Part shown: positions 25,674-33,658 of the stretch, piece by piece | Layout of the letters: the number at the start of each line of letters is the position of its first letter | How positions within the stretch are numbered: the first letter of the stretch is position 1 | Source of the DNA: DAOVRD01 sp964521715 | Lineage (GTDB): Bacteria; Planctomycetota; Brocadiia; SM23-32 | Length of the DNA stretch: 64,000 nt | NCBI GenBank assembly: GCA_964521715.1 | Contig: CAZFSS010000009.1 | Span: 62,001-126,000, forward strand | Direction: 5' to 3' | Made by a program: the position numbers and the translations under genes | Notes under the pieces: generated by a model | The model's database searches: none | What the model saw: only the letters and a program-made list of their open reading frames with translations | Told to the model about the DNA's origin: nothing

Positions 25674-26423
25674 ATGAGCAAGCCCAGGGTCGCGTGTCAA
25701 CCCATCATCTTCGGCAGGCGCGAGGATTACGGCCTAGACAGGATGCTGAAGGCCATGGCGGACGCCGGCTACGACGGCGTCGAGATAGGACCGCAGCGCA
25801 GTCCCGAAGGGAACGAGGAGCTGCGCCGCCTGCTCGGCGAGAACGGCCTGGCCGTGGCGGGCTCGCATATGGGTTACGAGGGCCTGGACGGGATCGACGG
25901 CCAGCTTAAGTTCCTGAAGGACTTCGGGGCGAAGCTGCTCATGGTCTCCGGCGTCGGGGACCGGGAGAAGGGCGCCGCCGCATACGCCGACGCGGCAGTC
26001 GGCCTGAACCAGGCCGGCCGCCGCGCCGCCGACGAGGGCATCAGGCTCTGCTACCACAATCACTCCTGGGAGTTCCAGGACACGTTCAGCGAGGGGTCGG
26101 GGATGGACATCCTGCTGCGCGAACTCGACCCCGGACGCGTCAAGCTCTGCGTGGACGTCTATTGGGTCTACGACGGCAGGCTGGATCCGGCCGAGTTTCT
26201 GCTCGAGTGGCATGATCGCGTGGCCACGGTGCACCTGAAGGACCGCAAGAACGACACCTTCGCCGAGGTGGGAGAGGGCGTGCTGGACTTCCCAGCCATC
26301 TTCCGCGTGCTGGGGCCGATGGACCTGCCTTGGGTGATCACCGAACAGGACCGCACCGACAAGGACCCCGCCGTCAGCATCAAGATGAGCCGCGACTACC
26401 TGCGTGACGTGATCGGCGTCTGA
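25674..26423 (+). CDS. Sugar-phosphate isomerase/epimerase (xylose isomerase-like TIM barrel)
   Basis: 249 residues, ATG 25674 with GGAGG 8 bases upstream. TIM-barrel features: GYDGVEIGPQ (about 33-42), CYHNHSWEF (about 124-132), LCVDVYWVYDG (about 161-171), ATVHLKDRKNDTFAEVGEG (about 185-203) and WVITEQDRT near the end, matching metal-binding positions of the xylose isomerase-like/IolE family. Such enzymes isomerise or epimerise sugars or inositol derivatives. It sits among exported glycoside hydrolases, so it probably handles a released sugar; the exact substrate cannot be read. Confidence 0.87.
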   Translation: MSKPRVACQPIIFGRREDYGLDRMLKAMADAGYDGVEIGPQRSPEGNEELRRLLGENGLAVAGSHMGYEGLDGIDGQLKFLKDFGAKLLMVSGVGDREKGAAAYADAAVGLNQAGRRAADEGIRLCYHNHSWEFQDTFSEGSGMDILLRELDPGRVKLCVDVYWVYDGRLDPAEFLLEWHDRVATVHLKDRKNDTFAEVGEGVLDFPAIFRVLGPMDLPWVITEQDRTDKDPAVSIKMSRDYLRDVIGV

Positions 26424-26567
26424 CGGCAAGGCCGACCGCGCAGACACGAAGGACCCGGAGACGGAATCGCGGAAGTGGCGGGGCGTCCTTGCGCGAGCCG
26501 TGCCGGGCCGCGTGCGGCGCCTGCGCGTGAGCGCCGGCCCTCGCCACGACCGAACCGGAGCGAGAGC

Positions 26568-28865
26568 ATGCGATTTCCCATTGCCCGCATGACGTCGGGC
26601 GTTGTGGTCCTGGCTCTTGCCTTGATCCCTTGCGGAAGCGGAAGGGCGGAGGAGGCCGTGGTTCGCGTCGACGCTGCGAAGGTGCTGCACACGGGCAACC
26701 GGCGGATGCTCATCGGATCCAACGTCGCCCTGTGGAATGCGCAGGAGACCTTCTCGACGCCGGAGCTGCACGGCTGGCTGGAGGACCTGGGCATCGGCCT
26801 CATCCGCATGCCGGGAGGCTCCTGGTCCGACATCACGTACTGGAACGGGCACGGCGTGCGCGGCGCGGACGGCAGCATCGACCCCAGTCACGTGAAGGAC
26901 GGCTTCCCGGCCGTCGATTACAGCGGCTACGCCCCTTCGATCATCGTGGGCGGCCGGGGGGAGGTGTCGACCAGGGAGGTGACCGACGTGAAGACGGTGC
27001 ACGAGTTCATCCGCAGCGTTCCGGGCTGCGAGACGCTCGTGTGCGTCAACGCCGGCACCGGCCGCGCCCTCGACGCCGCCGAGTGGGTCCGGTGGGCCAA
27101 CAAGGTGATGGGCTACAACGTCCGGTACTGGGAGGTGGGCAACGAGCTCGCCGGCTCCTGGGAGGCGGGGCACCTCCTGCCGGACGGCACCGAGCTGACA
27201 GGCGAGATCTACGCCGAGCGCTACCGCCAGTTCGCCCAGGCCATGAAGGCTGTCGATCCGACGATCAGGGTCGGCTGCATGGACTGGCTCCCCGACGTCT
27301 TGAGCCATTGCGGCGAGCTGGTGGACTTCATCTCCTGGCATACCTACCCCCTGCGAAGCACAATGTCGAGGCAGGAGATGATGGCCGTCCCGGAGCGTGA
27401 CCTGGCACGCATTGCGACCGCGACGCACGAGTTGGTCCGCAGGTACCAGCCGGCCCGCGAGGACGAGATCGAGCTCGGAGTCAGCGAGTGGAACCTGGGC
27501 CTCGAGGGCGGCATGGAAGTGGACGTGTTCGGCGCCATCTGGACCTCCGTGTTCGTCGGCGAAATGCTGCGCAACGGCGTCGACTTCGCCAACCAGTGGG
27601 ACGCGTTCACGCACAACGCCGGTGGATCGCTCATCTTCAGCCAGAAGCCGTATCTGCGCAAGGCGCAGTACTGGGCGTTCTGGCTCTGGAGCCACTACAT
27701 GGGGGACGCCCTGCTGGAGTGCTCGGTTGACGGCCCGGACTGGCTGCGCGCCTTCGCCACGCGCTCCGAAGACGCCGTCTGCCTGATGACCATCAACTCC
27801 TCGGAGGACGAGGAGGCCGTCCTGGAGGTGCGGACCGAGGGCTTCCAGCCCGCGCCGGAGGGGGAGACGGCTCTGCTCTCCCACCGCCAGTGCTTCTGGG
27901 ACCGGCTGGCCAATCGGCCCCTTTGGAGCAGCGAGCCGCAGGCGGACCCCATCGCCATGGGCCCGTCCTTCTCCGTGAACGTGCCGCCCATGTCTGTGAA
28001 GTGCGTGCGGATCCCGTCCGTCGACAAGCCGGGCATCTCCGCGCGTGCCGAACGGCGTCGGGGGATGGAGGGGAAGGACTTCGGCGCGGCCGAGCTGCGG
28101 GTCATCTTGCCCTCGTCGGGCTATGAGGATACGCAGATGAAGGGCTGGGTCCTGGCCTTCTTTCCAGGGACGGAGGACCCGTACCCCGCGCCGCTGCCGA
28201 ACGCGCGGATCGCAGTGAGCGGGCCGGCCGGAGCAGACCGGGCCGAAGTCCGCCTTGCTGAGGCCGCCGGGCCGTTCACGCTGCGGCCGACGGGCCCCGG
28301 CGAGGCCGTTGTTACCGCGTCCTTGGGTGAGCAGGCCGTCATGGCCGCGGTGGTGCTCCAGAAGTCCGAACCGAGGCCCCAGGTCCTGTGGGAGTTCGAG
28401 ACCGAGTCGCTCGGCCGAGGCTACCGCTCCCACTGGCACCTGAGCACGGACGACAGCATCCGGCCGAACCAGCGGGTGGCCCGGATTGACGTTCCGGGCG
28501 TCATCCCCGACCAGGAGCACCGGGAGCTGCTCGTCATCTCGGACTTTCCGAGGGGGGCGGGCCTGAGGCGCGAGAACATCCGAGGCGTGTTCTTCGACGT
28601 GGCCGTCTCGCGCGACTTCCAGTGCGAGGACCCCGATGCCCGCATCGAGATCGTCATGCAGAGCCCGGCCGACTACTGGATGGCGCTGGGCAGCGTGCCG
28701 CTCCCGAAGGCCGGCGACCGGTGGGAGACGCACACGCTGATGGTCACCAATCCGAAGCACATTGAGGCAATGCCCGCCGCTTACAACGTCTGGTTCGTCC
28801 TGCAGGCGCGGAAGCCCGTTACCGGCGCCGTCTTCATCGACCGCGCCGGGCTGATGGTTCGCTGA
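26568..28865 (+). CDS. Exported clan GH-A glycoside hydrolase, GH51/alpha-L-arabinofuranosidase-like
   Basis: 765 residues from ATG 26568 with a signal peptide (VVVLALALIPCGSGRAEE). The N-terminal catalytic barrel has the acid/base in YWEVGNELAGS (Glu193) and a candidate nucleophile in LGVSEWNLG (Glu307), with ISWHTYPL between them, the clan GH-A layout seen in GH51, GH39 and GH79. The last third (about 530-765) is a beta-rich region likely to bind carbohydrate. It is followed at 12 bases by the GH44 gene, so the two are co-transcribed. GH51 is my best family guess, arabinan or xylan side chains the likely target. Confidence 0.75.
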   Translation: MRFPIARMTSGVVVLALALIPCGSGRAEEAVVRVDAAKVLHTGNRRMLIGSNVALWNAQETFSTPELHGWLEDLGIGLIRMPGGSWSDITYWNGHGVRGADGSIDPSHVKDGFPAVDYSGYAPSIIVGGRGEVSTREVTDVKTVHEFIRSVPGCETLVCVNAGTGRALDAAEWVRWANKVMGYNVRYWEVGNELAGSWEAGHLLPDGTELTGEIYAERYRQFAQAMKAVDPTIRVGCMDWLPDVLSHCGELVDFISWHTYPLRSTMSRQEMMAVPERDLARIATATHELVRRYQPAREDEIELGVSEWNLGLEGGMEVDVFGAIWTSVFVGEMLRNGVDFANQWDAFTHNAGGSLIFSQKPYLRKAQYWAFWLWSHYMGDALLECSVDGPDWLRAFATRSEDAVCLMTINSSEDEEAVLEVRTEGFQPAPEGETALLSHRQCFWDRLANRPLWSSEPQADPIAMGPSFSVNVPPMSVKCVRIPSVDKPGISARAERRRGMEGKDFGAAELRVILPSSGYEDTQMKGWVLAFFPGTEDPYPAPLPNARIAVSGPAGADRAEVRLAEAAGPFTLRPTGPGEAVVTASLGEQAVMAAVVLQKSEPRPQVLWEFETESLGRGYRSHWHLSTDDSIRPNQRVARIDVPGVIPDQEHRELLVISDFPRGAGLRRENIRGVFFDVAVSRDFQCEDPDARIEIVMQSPADYWMALGSVPLPKAGDRWETHTLMVTNPKHIEAMPAAYNVWFVLQARKPVTGAVFIDRAGLMVR

Positions 28866-28877
28866 GGGAATGGGAAC

Positions 28878-30479
28878 ATGGTAACACGTGCCGTAGTAGC
28901 GCTCGGCGTCCTGCTGGCAGCCGGTGTCGCCTCGTGCACTGTTGCGGCCGCCGGCGACAGCGCTGTCCCGGGCGGCGCGCAGTCGTCCGTTACTCCTGTA
29001 GAGGTGCGCGTGGACGCGGCCGCCGGCCGCCGCCCCATCTCGCCCTATATCTACGGCAAGAACGGCGTCGGCGAGGACGCCGAGGTCGCTAGGGAGGCAG
29101 GCCTGCGCATCAGCCGCGAGTCGAACGGCAACAACTGCACGAAGTATAACTGGCGCAACGACCTGTCCTCGCACCCCGACTGGTACAACAATGTCTACAA
29201 GCAGGGCTGGCCCGACCGGGCCCGGATGCTCCAGGATCAGTTCCGCGACTTGCAGATCATGTTCTGCTTCCAGGTGTTGGGATGGGTGGCCAAGACGGAC
29301 GAGCACAATTACAGGGAGGGGGAGGTGCCTGAGGGTCAGCGGCCCGACCCCCACGAGGACCTGTGCGGCGGTGGGGACGCCTCCCTCTACCTGGAGCCTT
29401 GGACGGCGAAGGACACTGTGGACATCCTGGACCACTGGTTTGGCCCCGGCGGCCTTGGCCTCGACCCCGAGCGCTTCCGTTACTGGCACATGGACAACGA
29501 GCCGGCCTGCTGGCCGTCCACACACAACGACGTGTGTCCCGAGGACCTGACGGCGGAGGACGTGGTGCAGAAGTACGCAGCCGTCGCGCGCGAAGTCAGG
29601 TCGCGCTACCCGCAGATCAGGCTCATGGCGCCCGGCTTCACCTCCGAGTGGATGTGGTGGAACTTCAAGAACGAGTTCGTCGACGGGATGCCGTGGATGG
29701 AGTACTTCATCAAGCGCATGGCTGAGGAGAGCCGCAAGTTCGGCCGCAACCTCATCGACGTGATCGATTTCCACACCTACGGCAACGTGCGTTCGGAGGA
29801 GGACGTCCTCCAGGAGCACCGCATGCTCTACGACCCGAACTACCAGTACCCGGGCGCCAACGGCTGCAAGCGCTGGCCGGACGGCGGATGGCACGAAGAC
29901 CAGAAGGTCGAGATGATCTTCGCGCGCACCGAGCAATGGCTCGACCAGTACTTCGGCCCGGACCACGGCATCGGCATCGGGATCACGGAAACGGATGTGG
30001 GGGCCAGCGAGATGGCGTGCGCCCTGTGGTACGCCTCCATGCTGGGCACGTTCGCCGACCATGGCGTGGAAGTCTTCTGCCCGTGGGGATGGCACGAGAG
30101 CTGGTGGGAGGTGCTGCACCTGTTCAGCAGCTACGCCGGAGCGACGCGCGTTGCGGCAAGCTCGACGGACGAGGACATGGTCTCCGCCTATGCGTCCGTC
30201 AGCGGTACGGGCGATGCCATGACCATAATCTTCGTCAACCGCTATCAGGACGGGGCACGACAGGTGCACGTGTCGATCGCCAACTACGCGCCCCGCGAGG
30301 GGGAGCACGTGACGCTATCCCTTCACGACCTGCCGGAGCGGACGCGGACCTTCAAGTCTATCGCGGACAACGCGTTGCAGAAGGGGCGCGTCAAGGTCGA
30401 GAAGGGGAGCCTTCTGCTTGACCTGCCCCCGTACTCGATAACCGCCGTCATGTTGGAGGGCCGCCCGGTCGCGGAGTAG
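28878..30479 (+). CDS. GH44 family endoglucanase/xyloglucanase, predicted lipoprotein
   Basis: 533 residues. The N-terminus MVTRAVVALGVLLAAGVASC ends in a VASC lipobox with Cys20, so the enzyme is probably lipid-anchored in an outer or inner membrane. The GH44 hallmarks are clear: PYIYGKNG, and YWHMDNEPACWPSTHNDVCP with acid/base Glu208, then FHTYGN and the nucleophile in GIGITETDVG (Glu371). A C-terminal beta-sandwich follows (VSIANYAP, PPYSITAVML). GH44 enzymes cut cellulose, xyloglucan and mixed-linkage glucans. It is coupled to the GH51-like gene upstream. Confidence 0.87.
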   Translation: MVTRAVVALGVLLAAGVASCTVAAAGDSAVPGGAQSSVTPVEVRVDAAAGRRPISPYIYGKNGVGEDAEVAREAGLRISRESNGNNCTKYNWRNDLSSHPDWYNNVYKQGWPDRARMLQDQFRDLQIMFCFQVLGWVAKTDEHNYREGEVPEGQRPDPHEDLCGGGDASLYLEPWTAKDTVDILDHWFGPGGLGLDPERFRYWHMDNEPACWPSTHNDVCPEDLTAEDVVQKYAAVAREVRSRYPQIRLMAPGFTSEWMWWNFKNEFVDGMPWMEYFIKRMAEESRKFGRNLIDVIDFHTYGNVRSEEDVLQEHRMLYDPNYQYPGANGCKRWPDGGWHEDQKVEMIFARTEQWLDQYFGPDHGIGIGITETDVGASEMACALWYASMLGTFADHGVEVFCPWGWHESWWEVLHLFSSYAGATRVAASSTDEDMVSAYASVSGTGDAMTIIFVNRYQDGARQVHVSIANYAPREGEHVTLSLHDLPERTRTFKSIADNALQKGRVKVEKGSLLLDLPPYSITAVMLEGRPVAE

Positions 30480-30577
30480 CAGCGCCGGCGAGAGGGACCT
30501 GCCTCCCGCCTGCGCGTTGGGAGGACGGCCGAATGGGCGGATGGCGGCTGATCGGTTGACGATCCAGGAGTGCCCAC

Positions 30578-31645
30578 ATGCCTACCGAAATCGCGATTGA
30601 CGGGACGGAGTTCCTGATCAACGGGCGGCCGACCTACGAGGGCGTGTCGTGGCAGGGCCACCGCGTCGAAGGGCTGCTCATGAACGCCCGCATGATCCAG
30701 GCGATCTACGACGACGAGTGCCCCGAGACGCGCGAACGCTGGCGGTATCCCGACACGGGAGAGTGGAGCCCCGAACGCAATACGGACGAGTTCTGCGCCC
30801 ACCTGCCCGAGTACCGCGCGCACGGCCTGCTCGCCTGCACGGTCGGGCTCCAGGGCGGCTCGCCCGGCCACGCGCCGGACATATACGACAACTACGTCAT
30901 GTCCGCGTTCAGTCCCGACGGCTCGTTCAAGGAACCGTACTTCGACCGGCTGCTGCGCGTGCTCGAAGCGGCCGACCAGTGCGACATGGTCGTGATCGTC
31001 AATTACTACTACTGGAAGCAGGTGCAGCGCTTCCCCGACGACGCCGTCCTCTACGACGTCGCCGAGCGCGTGTCCGAGTGGCTGCTCAAGACCGGCTGTC
31101 GCAACGTCCTGGTGGACGTGGCGAACGAGAGCGCGCACTGGTGGAACCGGCCCGTCTTCGAGCCGGAGAACGTGCACTCCTTCGTCGAGGCCGTGAAAGG
31201 CGTCAGCGTGGCCGGCCGCCGCCTCATGGTCGGCGCCAGCAGCGGGGGAGGGGACGCGCTACCGTTCGGCAGGTGGCTGGCCGCCGAAGACATCTCCATG
31301 CCGCATGGCAACGGCTGCACCCCGGATCAACTGACCGCGAAGCTGCGCCGGCTGAAGGGAATGGACGAGTACCGAGAGCGCCCCCGCCCGATCGTCATCA
31401 ACGAGGACGGCATCTTCACGGAGAACATGGAGGCCGCCGTCGCGGAGCACTGCTCGTGGGGATTCCACTGCCAGGGATTCGGCAGCGGGTTCAACGACGG
31501 GCTGATGGACTGGACGGTGCGCGGACGTGAGTCGATCTATGAGGAACTGAGCGGCTTTCAGACCCCGCCCATCAACTGGGGCATCAACACCGAATGCAAG
31601 CGTGCGTTCTTCGGCCGGCTCAAGGAGATCACGGGCGGCGCCTGA
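30578..31645 (+). CDS. Clan GH-A-like hydrolase without signal peptide
   Basis: 355 residues, ATG 30578 with AGGAG 7 bases upstream. FLINGRPTYEGVSWQGHR at the start is a typical opening strand for GH5/GH-A related enzymes. Candidate catalytic glutamates are Glu184 in VDVANESAHWW and Glu276 in IVINEDGIF, each after a beta-strand-like stretch, as in retaining GH-A enzymes. No export signal, unlike its GH9, GH51-like and GH44 neighbours, so it would act on imported oligosaccharides. I cannot name a family with confidence. Confidence 0.68.
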   Translation: MPTEIAIDGTEFLINGRPTYEGVSWQGHRVEGLLMNARMIQAIYDDECPETRERWRYPDTGEWSPERNTDEFCAHLPEYRAHGLLACTVGLQGGSPGHAPDIYDNYVMSAFSPDGSFKEPYFDRLLRVLEAADQCDMVVIVNYYYWKQVQRFPDDAVLYDVAERVSEWLLKTGCRNVLVDVANESAHWWNRPVFEPENVHSFVEAVKGVSVAGRRLMVGASSGGGDALPFGRWLAAEDISMPHGNGCTPDQLTAKLRRLKGMDEYRERPRPIVINEDGIFTENMEAAVAEHCSWGFHCQGFGSGFNDGLMDWTVRGRESIYEELSGFQTPPINWGINTECKRAFFGRLKEITGGA

Positions 31646-31675
31646 GTCTCCCGGGGGCCGGGCAGGAACGCCCGA
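31631..31675. repeat. Direct repeat of a gene 3' flank, copy 1
   Basis: ACGGGCGGCGCCTGAGTC, spanning the last codons and stop of the preceding gene, then GGGAACG-type sequence CAGGAACGCCCGAG. A similar arrangement recurs at 32406-32448 after the next gene. Confidence 0.55.
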
Positions 31676-31803
31676 GCGAGGAGGCCCGTCGGCTTCTGCC
31701 GAGGACCCCTCTTTCGTCGGAGGCCCGATTCGCCCCCCAGGCGGGCATAATGGCGCCGGTGGTTGGGGGCTGGCACTATAGCACTAGCGGGAGGAGGCGC
31801 GTC

Positions 31804-32373
31804 ATGGGCGGCAGGGGGAAGGTTATCGGTGTCGTCGGCGCGGTCGTGGTGCTTGCCGTCTTGGTTATCGCAGGCATCGCCACGAGGGATCGCACCGGCC
31901 ACGGGGCGCTGGTAGTGGAAGCGCCGAAGGGGCTGGGCCAGGGCACGTTTGTCGGCGAACAGGAGGGCTACTGGGGCGAGAAGCAGTACACCTACCGCTT
32001 CTCTCAGCCCGACGGGAAGGAGGTCACGATGAGCTTTCCTCGCCGGCTCGGCGAGGTCTACGACGAGCAGAAGAACCTGGCGGAGATGCAGAAGCTGCAA
32101 TCCGCGGGGAAGGGGGAGCTGGTCGGGCTGTGGCGTGCTGGCGGTCGCAAGCTGTATACCTATCGGTACGTCCTGTCCGACGGCTGCACGGGCACCCTCA
32201 TGCGGACCGACCCTTGCCTGGGCGACGAGGAGGCGATGTTCGACGAGGCCGAGAGGCGGGCCCTCGCGGGAGAAGGGGAGAAGCTGGCCGGCCCGGGTGC
32301 CGTCCTCGTCCGCGTGACCCTCAGCGACGGGCGTCAGATCATCTACAGCTCCGACGAACCGCTGCCGCGCTGA
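31804..32373 (+). CDS. Membrane-anchored protein of unknown function
   Basis: 189 residues, ATG 31804 with GGGAGGAGG upstream. One N-terminal membrane segment (about residues 7-26) after MGGRGK, the rest predicted outside the cytoplasm. Two similar halves can be seen: YWGEKQYTYRFSQPDGKEVTMSF (about 58-80) and RAGGRKLYTYRYVLSDGCTGTLM (about 112-134), each followed by a charged helix (EVYDEQKNLAEMQKLQ and EEAMFDEAERRALAGEGEK), so the protein looks like an internal duplication, with a third partial copy VRVTLSDGRQIIYSS at the end. I recognise no family. Confidence 0.65.
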   Translation: MGGRGKVIGVVGAVVVLAVLVIAGIATRDRTGHGALVVEAPKGLGQGTFVGEQEGYWGEKQYTYRFSQPDGKEVTMSFPRRLGEVYDEQKNLAEMQKLQSAGKGELVGLWRAGGRKLYTYRYVLSDGCTGTLMRTDPCLGDEEAMFDEAERRALAGEGEKLAGPGAVLVRVTLSDGRQIIYSSDEPLPR

Positions 32374-32405
32374 GTGGAGCAGCCGTGACCGGCGGCCAAG
32401 CGCCC

Positions 32406-32448
32406 ACGGGCGGCGCCTGAGTCCCCGAGGCCAATTGGGAACGCCCGA
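32406..32448. repeat. Direct repeat of a gene 3' flank, copy 2
   Basis: Shares ACGGGCGGCGCCTGAGTC and GGGAACGCCCGA with 31631-31675, with a diverged middle. Here it lies just after, not inside, a coding region. Confidence 0.55.
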
Positions 32449-32456
32449 ACAGCGCC

Positions 32457-33422
32457 CTAGAGCAGCGACCTCATCAGGTGCTCGAACGCGCGCGCCGGGA
32501 TGCCCTCCCCGATGAACTCCTCCAGCCGGTCGCGGCCGATCTTGTCAAGCAGTTTCTGGGCGGCTTGGATGATGGCAATTGTGGCGCTCATCTGCTCCAC
32601 CGGGTCGCCGTCGTGCGTCAGTACGTCGTAGGCGAGCCATCCTTCCCACGCGAGTCGGTCGAGGTAGAAGAGCGTCTCGACGAGGTCCCAGAGGAAGACC
32701 GACCCGGGCAGCATGTCCCAGTCCCAGTCGCGCGCGTTGTCGTTGAAGTGCACGTAGAAGAGGCGTCCCGCCTGATGGGCCAGTGCGGCCATCTCCGCCG
32801 GCGTCTCCCCGGCGACCAGGGCGTGCCCCACGTCCATGGTCACGCCGACGTTCGCAAGCCCGAGCTTCTCACAGAGGTAGAGGCTGCGTCCCATGTCAGC
32901 CAGGACGCAGTAGTTGCGTGCCTCGTTGGGCTTGTACTCCAGGCTGATCTTCACGTCGGCGCGATGGGCGGCGCCTTCGATGATGCCTTCCTCCAGCCAC
33001 TTCCACTGCTTCGTGTAATCGGCCTGGAAGCTGTAATTGTGCCCGTCGATCAGCGGGCAGCAAGTGACCATCCAGACATCGAGCTCGGCGGCCAGGTCCA
33101 TCGCCGTCTTGAGGTCTGCGACGGCGTCGGCGCGGAGGGCCGGGTCCGTTGACGTGAACGAGCCCGACTGCCACTTCTTGGCGGCCTTTACGTTCAGGTT
33201 CACGGCGGAGACGGGCAGGCCGCAGCGCTTGATCTGCCGGACGCCTTCCTCTACGTCGGCGAAGTCGGCGGGGTAGACGACCTCGATGCCGTCGATCCCG
33301 CGGACAGTGGAGGCCATCTCGAGCCGCTCGGCCAGGTCGCGGGCCGGCTGATACTCGTGGAAGCGGTCGGCCTGCCGGCCCATCAGGCCGATCATGACGG
33401 AGTGCTTCAGCTCTGCGGACAT
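32457..33422 (-). CDS. Sugar isomerase/epimerase, xylose isomerase-like TIM barrel
   Basis: 321 residues, ATG 33422 with GGAGG 8 bases upstream. TIM-barrel metal site segments: GIDGIEVVYPADF (about 42-54), VTCCPLIDGHNY (about 118-130), ISLEYKPNEARNY (about 158-170), VGVTMDVGHAL (about 190-200), YVHFNDNARDWDWD (about 221-234) and AYDVLTHDGDP (about 263-273). The E-D-H-D set expected of this superfamily is present. It resembles L-rhamnose/xylose isomerase-like proteins. Convergent with the membrane-anchored unknown gene; same strand as the WD40 permease gene, which lies upstream beyond a repeat. Confidence 0.85.
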   Translation of the reverse strand: MSAELKHSVMIGLMGRQADRFHEYQPARDLAERLEMASTVRGIDGIEVVYPADFADVEEGVRQIKRCGLPVSAVNLNVKAAKKWQSGSFTSTDPALRADAVADLKTAMDLAAELDVWMVTCCPLIDGHNYSFQADYTKQWKWLEEGIIEGAAHRADVKISLEYKPNEARNYCVLADMGRSLYLCEKLGLANVGVTMDVGHALVAGETPAEMAALAHQAGRLFYVHFNDNARDWDWDMLPGSVFLWDLVETLFYLDRLAWEGWLAYDVLTHDGDPVEQMSATIAIIQAAQKLLDKIGRDRLEEFIGEGIPARAFEHLMRSLL

Positions 33423-33497
33423 GGCTTCGCCTCCCGTGGAGTTACGTGAATAGACCTATGGAGAACTGCGTAGCCAATGTGCTGACCCCGTGCGCTC

Positions 33498-33599
33498 TGT
33501 CATTCTGAGGAGAGGCGAAGCCACGACGAAGAATCTCGCCTTGCTGGACAGGGGAAAACGAGATTCTTCGGCCGCCCTGCAGCGGCCTCAGAATGACAA
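33498..33599. repeat. Intergenic inverted-repeat element with TGTCATTCTGAG ends (copy 2)
   Basis: Starts TGTCATTCTGAGG and ends CTCAGAATGACAA: perfect 12-bp terminal inverted repeats. Inner CGAAGAATCTCG and CGAGATTCTTCG are also inverted, so the whole 102 bp can fold into one long interrupted stem. Relative of 19643-19749. Confidence 0.8.
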
Positions 33600-33658
33600 C
33601 TCCTCGATGGCGGCAACCCTGTCATTACCGGCCCCAATGGCGGCGCCGCCGGCCGCTT

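Noticed and set aside
25734..30308. Very long minus-strand open frame (over 1500 codons)
   Set aside because: It overlaps five well-supported plus-strand genes and consists of low-complexity Arg/Ala/His/Val-rich sequence, a GC-driven antisense shadow.
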